Positions 9,566 through 16,791 of a DNA stretch of 47,278 bases are shown one piece after another. Origin of the DNA: Sphingobacterium sp. (lineage in GTDB: Bacteria; Bacteroidota; Bacteroidia; Sphingobacteriales; Sphingobacteriaceae); the NCBI GenBank assembly GCA_031277685.1, contig JAITLV010000288.1:1-47278 (forward strand), in the 5' to 3' direction. The notes under the pieces were generated by a model, which saw nothing but the letters and a program-made list of their open reading frames with translations, was not told where the DNA came from and made no database searches. The first letter of the stretch is position 1, and each line of letters begins with the position of its first letter. Made by a program: the position numbers and the translations under genes.

Positions 9566-9664
9566 AAATTGGGTCTTGGTTTATAGTGTTCTTTTCAGTG
9601 CTAAAATCTCCCAATTTATTAATATATCAAAACAGTGATTTCCTCCAAATTAGCTGCTTTTTTT

Positions 9665-9698
9665 ACGCAATCGATTGTATTTTGTAGCGCAATCGATT
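9665..9698 (-). promoter_or_regulatory. Double operator, LacI-family-like, upstream of susC-like gene
   Basis: Two copies of CGCAATCGATT begin at 9666 and 9688 (plus strand), 22 bp or two helical turns apart. Each contains the palindrome AATCGATT with a central CG, as in operators of LacI-family repressors; the first is close to fully symmetric. The pair lies 100-135 bp upstream of the susC-like start codon. A TAATTTG that resembles the -7 element is located just downstream on the minus strand. No LacI gene is in the window. Confidence 0.5.
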
Positions 9699-10037
9699 TC
9701 GCTATTTTCAAAATGTTAAAAAATCTTAAATTTATTTGTAACGTTTAATCAATATCAAGTAATTGTATGTGTTAGGTTGGATAAAAAAGGAGTAGGGATA
9801 CCGAAATACCTACCCTACATTTCAGACACAAGATTATAACAAAACAGAATATTCTATTTTTTCCTTTTTTTTGTTATTACGTAAAATACTGTACAATCAA
9901 CAGCGCCGTTCGCTATTAACTCCCCGGCGGCCATACAACATTTCAAAGTGGAGGATAATCAAGAACTATTGGATACAGCCCGCTATCATTCGATACCAAA
10001 CATGTGATCAAGAAACCAACAGTTCTGGAAACATCTT
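9699..10037. other. Intergenic region between divergent susC-like and outer-membrane barrel genes
   Basis: About 340 bp of AT-rich sequence, with a slightly GC-richer patch near 9905-9935. No ORF on either strand looks real, and no strong terminator or RNA was recognised. It holds only the upstream parts of the two divergent transcription units. Confidence 0.5.
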
Positions 10038-10066
10038 TTGTAGCTTCAAAGTAAATTCTATATTTG
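10038..10066 (+). promoter_or_regulatory. Promoter of the outer-membrane barrel gene
   Basis: TTG (10038-10040), 18 nt, then TATATTTG (10059-10066), an exact TAnnTTTG -7 element. The transcript would begin near 10071, about 16 nt before the ATG at 10087. Confidence 0.65.
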
Positions 10067-10086
10067 CCGTAATAAATAATTAACCG

Positions 10087-10638
10087 ATGAAAAGAATACT
10101 TTTAACAGTGCTTACCTGTTTAGGTTTGCAATCCCTTTACGCGCAGGAAACACCAGCAGCGATTTCAAAAGGCAAATGGATGATAGAAACGAATCTTTCC
10201 CCAATAGGTGGGCTATCTACATCAGGATTTAGCTTCTTGTCCAATAATGGTAGTAAATCTCTTTCTGCCGGGGGCGAAGCAGGTTATTTTATTCAGGACA
10301 ATCTTGCTGTAAAAGCGGGCTTGGGGTTTATGTCTTATAAGACAAAAATAAATATAGGTGGTCAGGAAATTGAACTGGATTCACAGACTTCATTCGCATA
10401 CAAACTGGGGATGAAATATTACATTATTAGTGCTCTACCGATCCAGGTTGATATCGGTGGTGTTAAAAGTTCTGGTGTTGAAAATATTTTTATTTTTGGC
10501 GGACAATTAGGTTATGCTTTCTTTATCAAGGATAATATTGCGATCGAACCCGCTGTTCGTTATGACCGTGGCTTAAATGACAATGCCCAGGGTATTAAGA
10601 CTTTCAGTGCCCGAGTAGGATTTTCCCTACATTTCTAA
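10087..10638 (+). CDS. Small outer-membrane beta-barrel protein
   Basis: A 183-aa protein with a signal peptide ending LQSLYAQ. The rest is alternating hydrophobic/polar strands with glycine-rich turns (AGYFIQDNLAVKAGLGF, QLGYAFFIKDNIAIEPAVRYD) and a C-terminal phenylalanine strand (SARVGFSLHF), typical of 8-strand OMP_b-brl/OmpX-like barrels. Monocistronic: it has its own promoter and a strong terminator directly after. The specific role is unknown. Confidence 0.75.
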   Translation: MKRILLTVLTCLGLQSLYAQETPAAISKGKWMIETNLSPIGGLSTSGFSFLSNNGSKSLSAGGEAGYFIQDNLAVKAGLGFMSYKTKINIGGQEIELDSQTSFAYKLGMKYYIISALPIQVDIGGVKSSGVENIFIFGGQLGYAFFIKDNIAIEPAVRYDRGLNDNAQGIKTFSARVGFSLHF

Positions 10639-10652
10639 ACCACTATTCTTAA

Positions 10653-10690
10653 ATAAAAGTGCTATCCAGAAAATTGGATAGCACTTTTAT
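10653..10690 (+). terminator. Strong bidirectional-looking terminator
   Basis: A perfect 16-bp stem, ATAAAAGTGCTATCCA with a 6-nt loop and its complement, 15 bp after the stop codon of the barrel gene. A/T-rich flanks on both sides could let it serve the plus-strand gene and, less directly, the facing lepB gene. Confidence 0.85.
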
Positions 10691-10788
10691 CGCTATGACT
10701 AAACCTTCACAGCCTCATTTTAAGTTACTGGAGTATTCTTGCTCAATCTTTGAAGATCTGCTTTTGTTCTTGACCCAAAACCCATCAA

Positions 10789-12366
10789 CTAGTTTATACC
10801 CTTAAAAATCCTGTTCCAACGCACTTTGGAAAGTCCATTCCCATTGGTATTCCAACTCATCCAAGTGAATAAAGCTTTACCCACAATGTGGTCTTCGGGA
10901 ACAAACCCCCAGTCTCTTGCATCCAGGGAGTTATGTCGATTGTCGCCCATCATCCAATAGTAGTCCATCTTAAATGTGTACGAATCCACTTTGTTACCAT
11001 TCAGATATATACCATCCGTCTTCTTTTCCAATTGATTATTTTCATACACCCGAATCGCTCGTTCATAGAGCGGTAAGGTCTGTGCGTTCAAAACAACGTT
11101 CATTCCTTTCTTGGGAATCACAAAAGGTCCAAAGTTATCGTAATTCCATTTATACTGCGGATCATTTGGGAAAGTATTGATCTCCGGCTCTCCAGGCTTG
11201 CGAAGATTCATCTGCATTGACTTTACATTCGACCAGGATTTCACCATATTAACTTGTTCTGGTGTCAGAAAAACAAGATAAACACCAGGCTGAATTTGAG
11301 ATATCTCTATGCCCATGTCCTTCATCCGTTGTTCATCTAGACCTGCCTCATCCGTCGTCACAATATAATCCATCTGACTTTCGGGTGCGACAAATCCTGG
11401 TTGATCATTTACATATAGTACCGCATCGTGCATACTGATTTTATCACCCGGCATTCCAACACAGCGTTTGATCAAATGCTCCCGCTTATCTACTGGACGT
11501 GTTTGAATGGTAAATTGCCGGTGTACGGCCTCATACCCCATTGAGCGCACCAAATCGTAATAAGGGAGGTCTTGATTCTCCACCGCAACAGTATCTCCCG
11601 CCGGTGCATTGAATACAATAACATCGTTCCGTTTAATCTGTTGAAAACCCGGAAGTCGTTTGTAGGGAATTTTGATCAATTCAGAAAATGCTTTTCCGCC
11701 TATTATAGGCATTGTATGATGGGCAAAAGGAAAAGCAATGGGGGTATTGGGAATCCGTGGCCCATAATTTAATTTACTAACAAATAAATAGTCTCCAATC
11801 AAAAGCGACTGCTGCATGGAACCCGAAGGGATCATGAAAGCCTCCAACAGAAAACCGCGGATCAGCGTAGCAGCAACTGTCGCAAAAATTATCGCATCCG
11901 CCCATTCACGGACCATAGACTTTTTATAGGGATACTTGGTTTTGAATTCGTTGTAAGACTCATGCAGCAGGTCTAACGCTACTTCTTTTGTCACGGGTTT
12001 CCCCTCGGCCGATGCTGCCTTTAGCTTTCTAGCATACAGTCCATTCAAAAACTGGACATTTTTATCTCTCCCCCATAGTGGCAGTACAATAAACGGTACA
12101 AGTACTGCCGCACAGTTTTCCCAAAATCTTCGTTTGCCAAAGCAATGAATAAAATCAAGATATAAATTAAAAAAAACAAAGACATTGACAATCGGAATAA
12201 TCAACAAAATTACGTACCAAGAGGGTCTATTGGTCATTTTCCCTTGAATCCATTGGCTGTAAACCGGTACCAGGCCCTCCCAGCCGGAGCGCCCCGCTTT
12301 CTCAAATAAAAGCCAAAAACCATAGGCGGCGATCATTGTCAATACAATAAAAATAACAAGCACCAT
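10789..12366 (-). CDS. lepB: Signal peptidase I
   Basis: A 525-aa membrane serine protease that removes signal peptides from exported proteins. The catalytic serine is S183 in IPSGSMQQSLLIGD (box B) and the general-base lysine is K300 in HLIKRCVGMPGD (box D); box E is MMGDNRHNSLDARDWGFVPE near the C-terminus. The first 100 residues hold three membrane helices with a KAGRSGWEGLVPVYSQW motif, an extra N-terminal membrane module seen in Bacteroidota LepB proteins, and a further helix (about 157-172) anchors the catalytic domain. The length is normal for Bacteroidota and longer than in E. coli. It is 31 bp downstream of the secreted-protein gene at 12398. Confidence 0.93.
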   Translation of the reverse strand: MVLVIFIVLTMIAAYGFWLLFEKAGRSGWEGLVPVYSQWIQGKMTNRPSWYVILLIIPIVNVFVFFNLYLDFIHCFGKRRFWENCAAVLVPFIVLPLWGRDKNVQFLNGLYARKLKAASAEGKPVTKEVALDLLHESYNEFKTKYPYKKSMVREWADAIIFATVAATLIRGFLLEAFMIPSGSMQQSLLIGDYLFVSKLNYGPRIPNTPIAFPFAHHTMPIIGGKAFSELIKIPYKRLPGFQQIKRNDVIVFNAPAGDTVAVENQDLPYYDLVRSMGYEAVHRQFTIQTRPVDKREHLIKRCVGMPGDKISMHDAVLYVNDQPGFVAPESQMDYIVTTDEAGLDEQRMKDMGIEISQIQPGVYLVFLTPEQVNMVKSWSNVKSMQMNLRKPGEPEINTFPNDPQYKWNYDNFGPFVIPKKGMNVVLNAQTLPLYERAIRVYENNQLEKKTDGIYLNGNKVDSYTFKMDYYWMMGDNRHNSLDARDWGFVPEDHIVGKALFTWMSWNTNGNGLSKVRWNRIFKGIN

Positions 12367-12397
12367 ATTCTCTTCTTTATTGAAATGTAATTAAATA

Positions 12398-13132
12398 TTA
12401 ATAAATAAATAGCCTGGATGAATCTGTGGCTGATTCATGCGCACGTTGTAGTTCATTGTATCGCATGATATATTTAATGAACACATCATAGTTGTACTTT
12501 TGCTCCTTTTCAAATTCAGCGAACAATTCAGGTTCATCATTGATTAGACGCCCCAAGGTCACTGTCCGCTTCTTTTTATTATTGCTAAACAGCCCATTCG
12601 CGTTACTGTTGATTTCTATAACTTCCCCAGTTGCTTTCTTTAGCGCATAGGCGTATTTTGATTTACTGAATCCAACACCGATCATTGGGCCAGCCCCACC
12701 ACTGCCAATCATCATTCCGCCACTTCCTCCAAAATGTAACTCAGAGACAAAATAGGCCATGATTTCTCCATCCACGAGAACTTCAGCGAAAGTTGCCTCC
12801 AGCTCAGGAGCCTTTCTTACCTGATAGGTCTGCGGAGAAGTCCCAGGGACAGGCTCCAATCCATTTTCTACATAAGATGGTGCATACACTTTCTTTTTAG
12901 CTTGCCAATAGGCGCGATACACTTGATCTGGAGTAAAAGTCAGCTTTTCCTTTTGTAGGTTTTCAAATTTAAGCTTACGATCCTTGACGGAAGAGATCTT
13001 CCCATACAAGGTATCAGCATTCATCAATATCAGATAATCCTTATCTTTTTCAATCACCTGCGCATGCATGCCAGTTGATACAAGGAAAAAAAAACACAAA
13101 AAAACAATACCAAGATTTGACACCTGTCTCAT
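12398..13132 (-). CDS. Secreted protein of unknown function
   Basis: A 244-aa protein with a clear signal peptide (MRQVSNLGIVFLCFFFLVSTGMHAQ). The mature start DKDYLILMNADTLYGKISSVKDRKLKF resembles the opening of several Bacteroidota periplasmic proteins of unknown role. Residues about 130-155 are a glycine/methionine-rich loop (HFGGSGGMMIGSGGAG), followed by a charged C-terminal part. I do not recognise a named family. It is co-directional with lepB, 31 bp upstream of it, so probably co-transcribed. Confidence 0.6.
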   Translation of the reverse strand: MRQVSNLGIVFLCFFFLVSTGMHAQVIEKDKDYLILMNADTLYGKISSVKDRKLKFENLQKEKLTFTPDQVYRAYWQAKKKVYAPSYVENGLEPVPGTSPQTYQVRKAPELEATFAEVLVDGEIMAYFVSELHFGGSGGMMIGSGGAGPMIGVGFSKSKYAYALKKATGEVIEINSNANGLFSNNKKKRTVTLGRLINDEPELFAEFEKEQKYNYDVFIKYIMRYNELQRAHESATDSSRLFIY

Positions 13133-13176
13133 AAACCACTATTTATACATGTAAAGCTACATAAAAATACATGATT

Positions 13177-13184
13177 CAAATGTA
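13177..13184 (-). promoter_or_regulatory. Candidate -7 element for the 12398-13132 / lepB unit
   Basis: TACATTTG on the minus strand matches TAnnTTTG exactly and lies about 45 bp before the start codon. No clear TTG is seen at the expected -33 position, so confidence is limited. Confidence 0.35.
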
Positions 13185-13450
13185 ATTCTTAATGCTTTAA
13201 CCTTTCTTAAGAAAATCCATCTCATTGACCAATAAACTTCTTCTCTTATAGATACCACTCTATACAACAATAACAGCGATAGAAATACAAGATGCACACA
13301 GACTACCTTAGGTTTCAGCATAAATATTACCCTCATTCTCCTATCTGCATTAGAAAAATCAAGCCTAAAATATTCGAACAGGTACAAATCTCAAATCTTC
13401 GTGATCAGAAGTATATTTTTTACAAAAATTATTTTATTTAGATTTATTAT

Positions 13451-13483
13451 AAACTATTTTTGTCCCCCAGACAAAAATAGTTT
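13451..13483 (+). promoter_or_regulatory. Perfect palindrome overlapping promoter/leader of the IutA-like receptor gene
   Basis: AAACTATTTTTGT (13451-13463), a 7-nt loop and the exact complement (13471-13483), ending 10 bp before the ATG. The left arm contains TATTTTTG (13455-13462), a perfect TAnnTTTG -7 box. The dyad could therefore be an operator covering the -7 box and start site, or a hairpin at the mRNA 5' end. It does not resemble a classical Fur box. Confidence 0.5.
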
Positions 13484-13493
13484 TACAGCTCTT

Positions 13494-15920
13494 ATGAAAA
13501 AAAGACTTCTGCTACCTCTATTGGGATTAGGTACGATATCTTTGGGTTATTCCCAAAAAATCCAGGGATATATAAAAAATGGTGAAGGAAAGCCTATATC
13601 AGGCGCAACAATCACTTTTGCGAAAGAAAATAGGACCAAAAGTGATGACAACGGATTCTATACAATCCTTATCAAACCGGGCACTTATCAAGGGAAAGCA
13701 AGTTATCTTGGCAAATCGTCTGAATTCACTTCATTTTCAATACAAAGCGAAGAATCAAAGCAATTGGACTTTCAGATCAATGATGATCATCAGTTGGATG
13801 AAGTTGTTGTCGTTGCCAATCGTAAACCGACTAACATCTCCGAAGTTGCAGGTACAGTTTGGCTGGTAAATTCTGAACAGATACAGCAGCAAGCCAAAAG
13901 TGGTGTTCCTATTAAAGAAATGCTGGGACTACTGATTCCTGGCATGGACGTAGGTCCACAAGGACGGACGAACTATGGACAAAATATGCGTGGACGGAGT
14001 ATGTTAGTCATGATTGATGGTGTAAGTCTAAATAGTTTGCGCGGAATAAGTCGTCAATTAGATGCAATTGACCCCTTCAATATTGAACGCATAGAAGTCC
14101 TTTCTGGAGCCAACTCGATTTACGGTGGAAATGCAACCGGGGGGATTATTAACATCATCACAAAAAAAGCATCAAAGGATGGCTGGGGAGCTTCCACAGA
14201 GGCTGGCATACGATCAGGTCTTCGTCATGGTGGCGATGGCGATTGGCGTATCGCACAATCTGTTCAGGCTAAGGGTGAAAAAATTGATGGTAGGCTCGCC
14301 TTCGCATACCAGCAAAATGGCGCAACCTATGGCGCAGATAATAAGCAAATATTTACAGATATCTCCCAAACCGACCTTCAGTACAATAGGTCAATGGATC
14401 TTCAGGGAACATTGAATTACCGCATTAATCCCCAGCATAAAATCGCTGTTTTTGGTCAATACTATAATTCAAAATTTAATGGTGACCGTAGTTTATTTCT
14501 TGGAGACAGTATCAAAGCATTCACGCCGGGCAATGGAAATTTATTGGAAATGCGGGACGGTTTTAAATCTTCCGTCAATCCAGGCACCAAACGATGGATG
14601 GGAACACTGAACTATACCGGGAATAACATACTAGGTGGGCAGGATATTTATGTACAAATTGCCAGCAGAGCAGAAAAAATTGATTTCTATCCATTCCCAA
14701 ACAATATCACACTCCAACAAGGCAAAACAGTATATACCTCTTCTTCTCGCCAGAACACGGATTACACAGGTATGAAGCTCTTGTTGAGCAAAGAATTTGG
14801 CCGCCTAAATTTATCCTATGGTGCTGATTTAGATTTCGAAAAGTTTAAGGCAACCCAAGCTATTTATGACATCCCACAGGCTTTGACATCAGGCGGTTTA
14901 GTCAATGAACAGATCTATGCTGTCGGTCGTTATCCAACCATCAAATCAAGGTCATTGGCTGGCTATGTGCAGGCAGAGTATCAGGTCATCGATCCATTGA
15001 AATTGTCGGCAGGCATCCGCTATCAGAACGCAGCCATTGATGTCGCAGATTTTGTAGGCAACACACAACAGGCTTTACTTGCTTTTGGCATGGGAAAAAC
15101 TGCTGATCAGATCCCCGGCGGAAAGAGTAATTATGGGATGACCACCGTCAATGCCAGTGCGCTTTACAAAATCAATGCACAACAACAGTCCTGGATAAGT
15201 TATTCTGAAGGCGTTGCACTGGCTGACCCTGCAAAGTATTTCGGTTATGGTACCTACAAATATGACACGAATGCAGCACACTATATATTGCAGTCTAGTA
15301 TTAATATTGCTGACGCTAAATTACAGGGTGTAAAAACGAATCAGTTTGAATTGGGCTACCGTCTCAATCAGGGTGATCTAAAAGTCCAATTATCTGGTTT
15401 TATAAGTCAGTCCAACAAATCTGTGGAGAGCGACCGCAGCACTTATCAGATTTTGGTAAAAGATAATCCGATCCGTAATATTGGTATCGAGGCACAGATT
15501 GATTACAGGATCAAAAACATCCTGATCGGAGCCAATACACTAGTTATAAATTCAAAAAACAAAATTGAAGGTGAATGGCGAAAACAAGATATTAATTATG
15601 CCAGTTCAAATAAAATCAATGTATATGCGGGCTATACCTCTGGTGACTGGTCGACAAGACTGCAAATGCTCCAGATACTTGACCTGAAAGATGCAGATAA
15701 CAAAAAGTTGAAAGGATACAATGCTGTTGATTGGTTTGTAACTTATACAACCAAATATGGTCGATTCAATGCTGGTGTTCAAAATCTATTAAATACCAAG
15801 TATCAATCAATCTGGAGTCAACGCGCTCAACTTCTTTATGCGAGCTACAAGGTTCCAGAAATGTTCTACTATCAGGGCCGTGGTCGCACATTTACGGTCA
15901 ATTACAGTATTGACTTTTAA
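13494..15920 (+). CDS. TonB-dependent siderophore receptor, IutA-like
   Basis: An 808-aa outer-membrane receptor when started at the internal ATG, which is followed directly by a good signal peptide (MKKRLLLPLLGLGTISLGYS); the upstream in-frame extension runs through the promoter and palindrome and is unlikely to be translated. It has a CarboxypepD_reg-like domain (IQGYIKNGEGKPISGATITF), a TonB box (DEVVVVANR), and a plug containing GRTNYGQNMRGR, VMIDGVSLNS, SRQLDAIDPFNIERIEV and GGNATGGIINIITKKA. That run closely follows the ferric-aerobactin receptor IutA. The barrel ends in VNYSIDF. A likely ferric-hydroxamate/citrate-hydroxamate siderophore importer; the ligand is inferred from plug similarity only. 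Confidence 0.82.
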   Translation: MKKRLLLPLLGLGTISLGYSQKIQGYIKNGEGKPISGATITFAKENRTKSDDNGFYTILIKPGTYQGKASYLGKSSEFTSFSIQSEESKQLDFQINDDHQLDEVVVVANRKPTNISEVAGTVWLVNSEQIQQQAKSGVPIKEMLGLLIPGMDVGPQGRTNYGQNMRGRSMLVMIDGVSLNSLRGISRQLDAIDPFNIERIEVLSGANSIYGGNATGGIINIITKKASKDGWGASTEAGIRSGLRHGGDGDWRIAQSVQAKGEKIDGRLAFAYQQNGATYGADNKQIFTDISQTDLQYNRSMDLQGTLNYRINPQHKIAVFGQYYNSKFNGDRSLFLGDSIKAFTPGNGNLLEMRDGFKSSVNPGTKRWMGTLNYTGNNILGGQDIYVQIASRAEKIDFYPFPNNITLQQGKTVYTSSSRQNTDYTGMKLLLSKEFGRLNLSYGADLDFEKFKATQAIYDIPQALTSGGLVNEQIYAVGRYPTIKSRSLAGYVQAEYQVIDPLKLSAGIRYQNAAIDVADFVGNTQQALLAFGMGKTADQIPGGKSNYGMTTVNASALYKINAQQQSWISYSEGVALADPAKYFGYGTYKYDTNAAHYILQSSINIADAKLQGVKTNQFELGYRLNQGDLKVQLSGFISQSNKSVESDRSTYQILVKDNPIRNIGIEAQIDYRIKNILIGANTLVINSKNKIEGEWRKQDINYASSNKINVYAGYTSGDWSTRLQMLQILDLKDADNKKLKGYNAVDWFVTYTTKYGRFNAGVQNLLNTKYQSIWSQRAQLLYASYKVPEMFYYQGRGRTFTVNYSIDF

Positions 15921-15922
15921 AA

Positions 15923-15957
15923 AAAGGTCTGTCCAAAAAATATCTGGACAGACCTTT
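15923..15957 (+). terminator. Terminator after the IutA-like receptor gene
   Basis: A 13-bp perfect stem, AAAGGTCTGTCCA and its complement, with a T-rich 3' tail, directly after the stop codon. Confidence 0.85.
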
Positions 15958-16053
15958 CTCTTATTGTAACCTATTCGATTCAGAAGAGATTATCCTATTC
16001 GCTATACGATTAGGTTTCCTAAATTCCCATTCTAATCAGCGAAGGAATAGTTT

Positions 16054-16527
16054 CTATCCTTTATATTTTCCTTCAAACTCTGTTGATGCTTTGTTCACAC
16101 CATTACTCATGTTTTCAAAAGCCTTATTAATATTCTCTAGTAGGGCTGATTCTGTCGTCGCATCCGCAGTCTTGCTTTTGCGCAAGTCGATTAGTTTTGG
16201 ATAATCTTCGGTCACGATCTTTTTATACCCATTGAGACCATCGAGCACCGCCTTTTGGAAGCTGGCATCACCTTTAAAGTCGCCCAGATCCTCCACTTTC
16301 TTAATATCTTCATTCAGCGATTTTTCCCAATCTGTGCGTATCTGTTCAGCTTTAGCATAATCAGCGGAATTCATCGCAGCATTCATATCGGTGATATGCT
16401 TTTCACTCCCATTAATGACAGTAATAATTGAATTGTTATATGCAGCCGGATCCTTAGTTCCCGAACCACAACTTGACATCGTCAGCACCGCTACGGTCAT
16501 GATGCCTGTTAAAAATCGTTTCATCAT
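16054..16527 (-). CDS. Small helical lipoprotein
   Basis: A 157-aa lipoprotein (lipobox LTMSSC, Cys20). The mature part is predicted mostly alpha-helical (HITDMNAAMNSADYAKAEQIRTDW, QKAVLDGLNGYKKIV, ENINKAFENMSNGVNKAST) and resembles helical-bundle surface lipoproteins such as the LIC11966/DUF3829-like group, but I am not sure of the family. It is a monocistronic minus-strand gene between the two TonB receptor genes; no functional link to them is visible. Confidence 0.65.
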   Translation of the reverse strand: MMKRFLTGIMTVAVLTMSSCGSGTKDPAAYNNSIITVINGSEKHITDMNAAMNSADYAKAEQIRTDWEKSLNEDIKKVEDLGDFKGDASFQKAVLDGLNGYKKIVTEDYPKLIDLRKSKTADATTESALLENINKAFENMSNGVNKASTEFEGKYKG

Positions 16528-16704
16528 TGTTGATATATTTTATAGTTTACTTGTTTTATTATGCTATAAACGCCTACCACCATCCATCCTGTAGATGCAT
16601 ATTTGTAGCGCACCCCTTACCTTAATCTACTTATCCAAAGATAGTTGAGCTGCTGTTATTTTTTTATCGCTGAATTCAGGGATTTATAATAGGCGCCTTA
16701 ATTT

Positions 16705-16760
16705 GCAACATGGTTGCTTTTAAGAACTTTTTACCTATATTTGTTGCAACTTAATTGCAA
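16705..16760 (+). promoter_or_regulatory. Promoter with two flanking dyad operators (candidate Zur sites)
   Basis: The core promoter is TTG (16714-16716), 19 nt, TATATTTG (16736-16743), a perfect Bacteroidota fit. GCAACatgGTTGC (16705-16717) overlaps the -33 element. TTGCAACTTAATTGCAA (16744-16760), within a wider near-palindrome TTGTTGCAA...TTGCAAAACAA, covers the start site. Both dyads share TTGCAAC/GTTGCAA cores. Metal-responsive Fur-family repressors bind such positions; Zur is inferred from the His-rich downstream genes. Confidence 0.6.
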
Positions 16761-16791
16761 AACAAAACTTACAAATAGCTCTACACTTTTG

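Noticed and set aside
9871..10083. 70-codon frame upstream of the outer-membrane barrel gene
   Set aside because: It runs through the promoter of the next gene (TATATTTG at 10059) and has no protein-like pattern.
12366..12398. lepB-adjacent secreted protein as a part of the signal peptidase machinery
   Set aside because: Co-transcription is likely, but nothing in the sequence links it to protein export, so no function was assigned.
13157..13387. 76-codon minus-strand frame between the secreted-protein gene and the IutA-like receptor
   Set aside because: Lies in the divergent promoter region, contains the -7 candidate at 13177, and shows no conserved motif.
13401..13493. 31-residue N-terminal extension of the IutA-like receptor
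   Set aside because: It crosses the -7 box and palindrome; the internal Met starts a textbook signal peptide.
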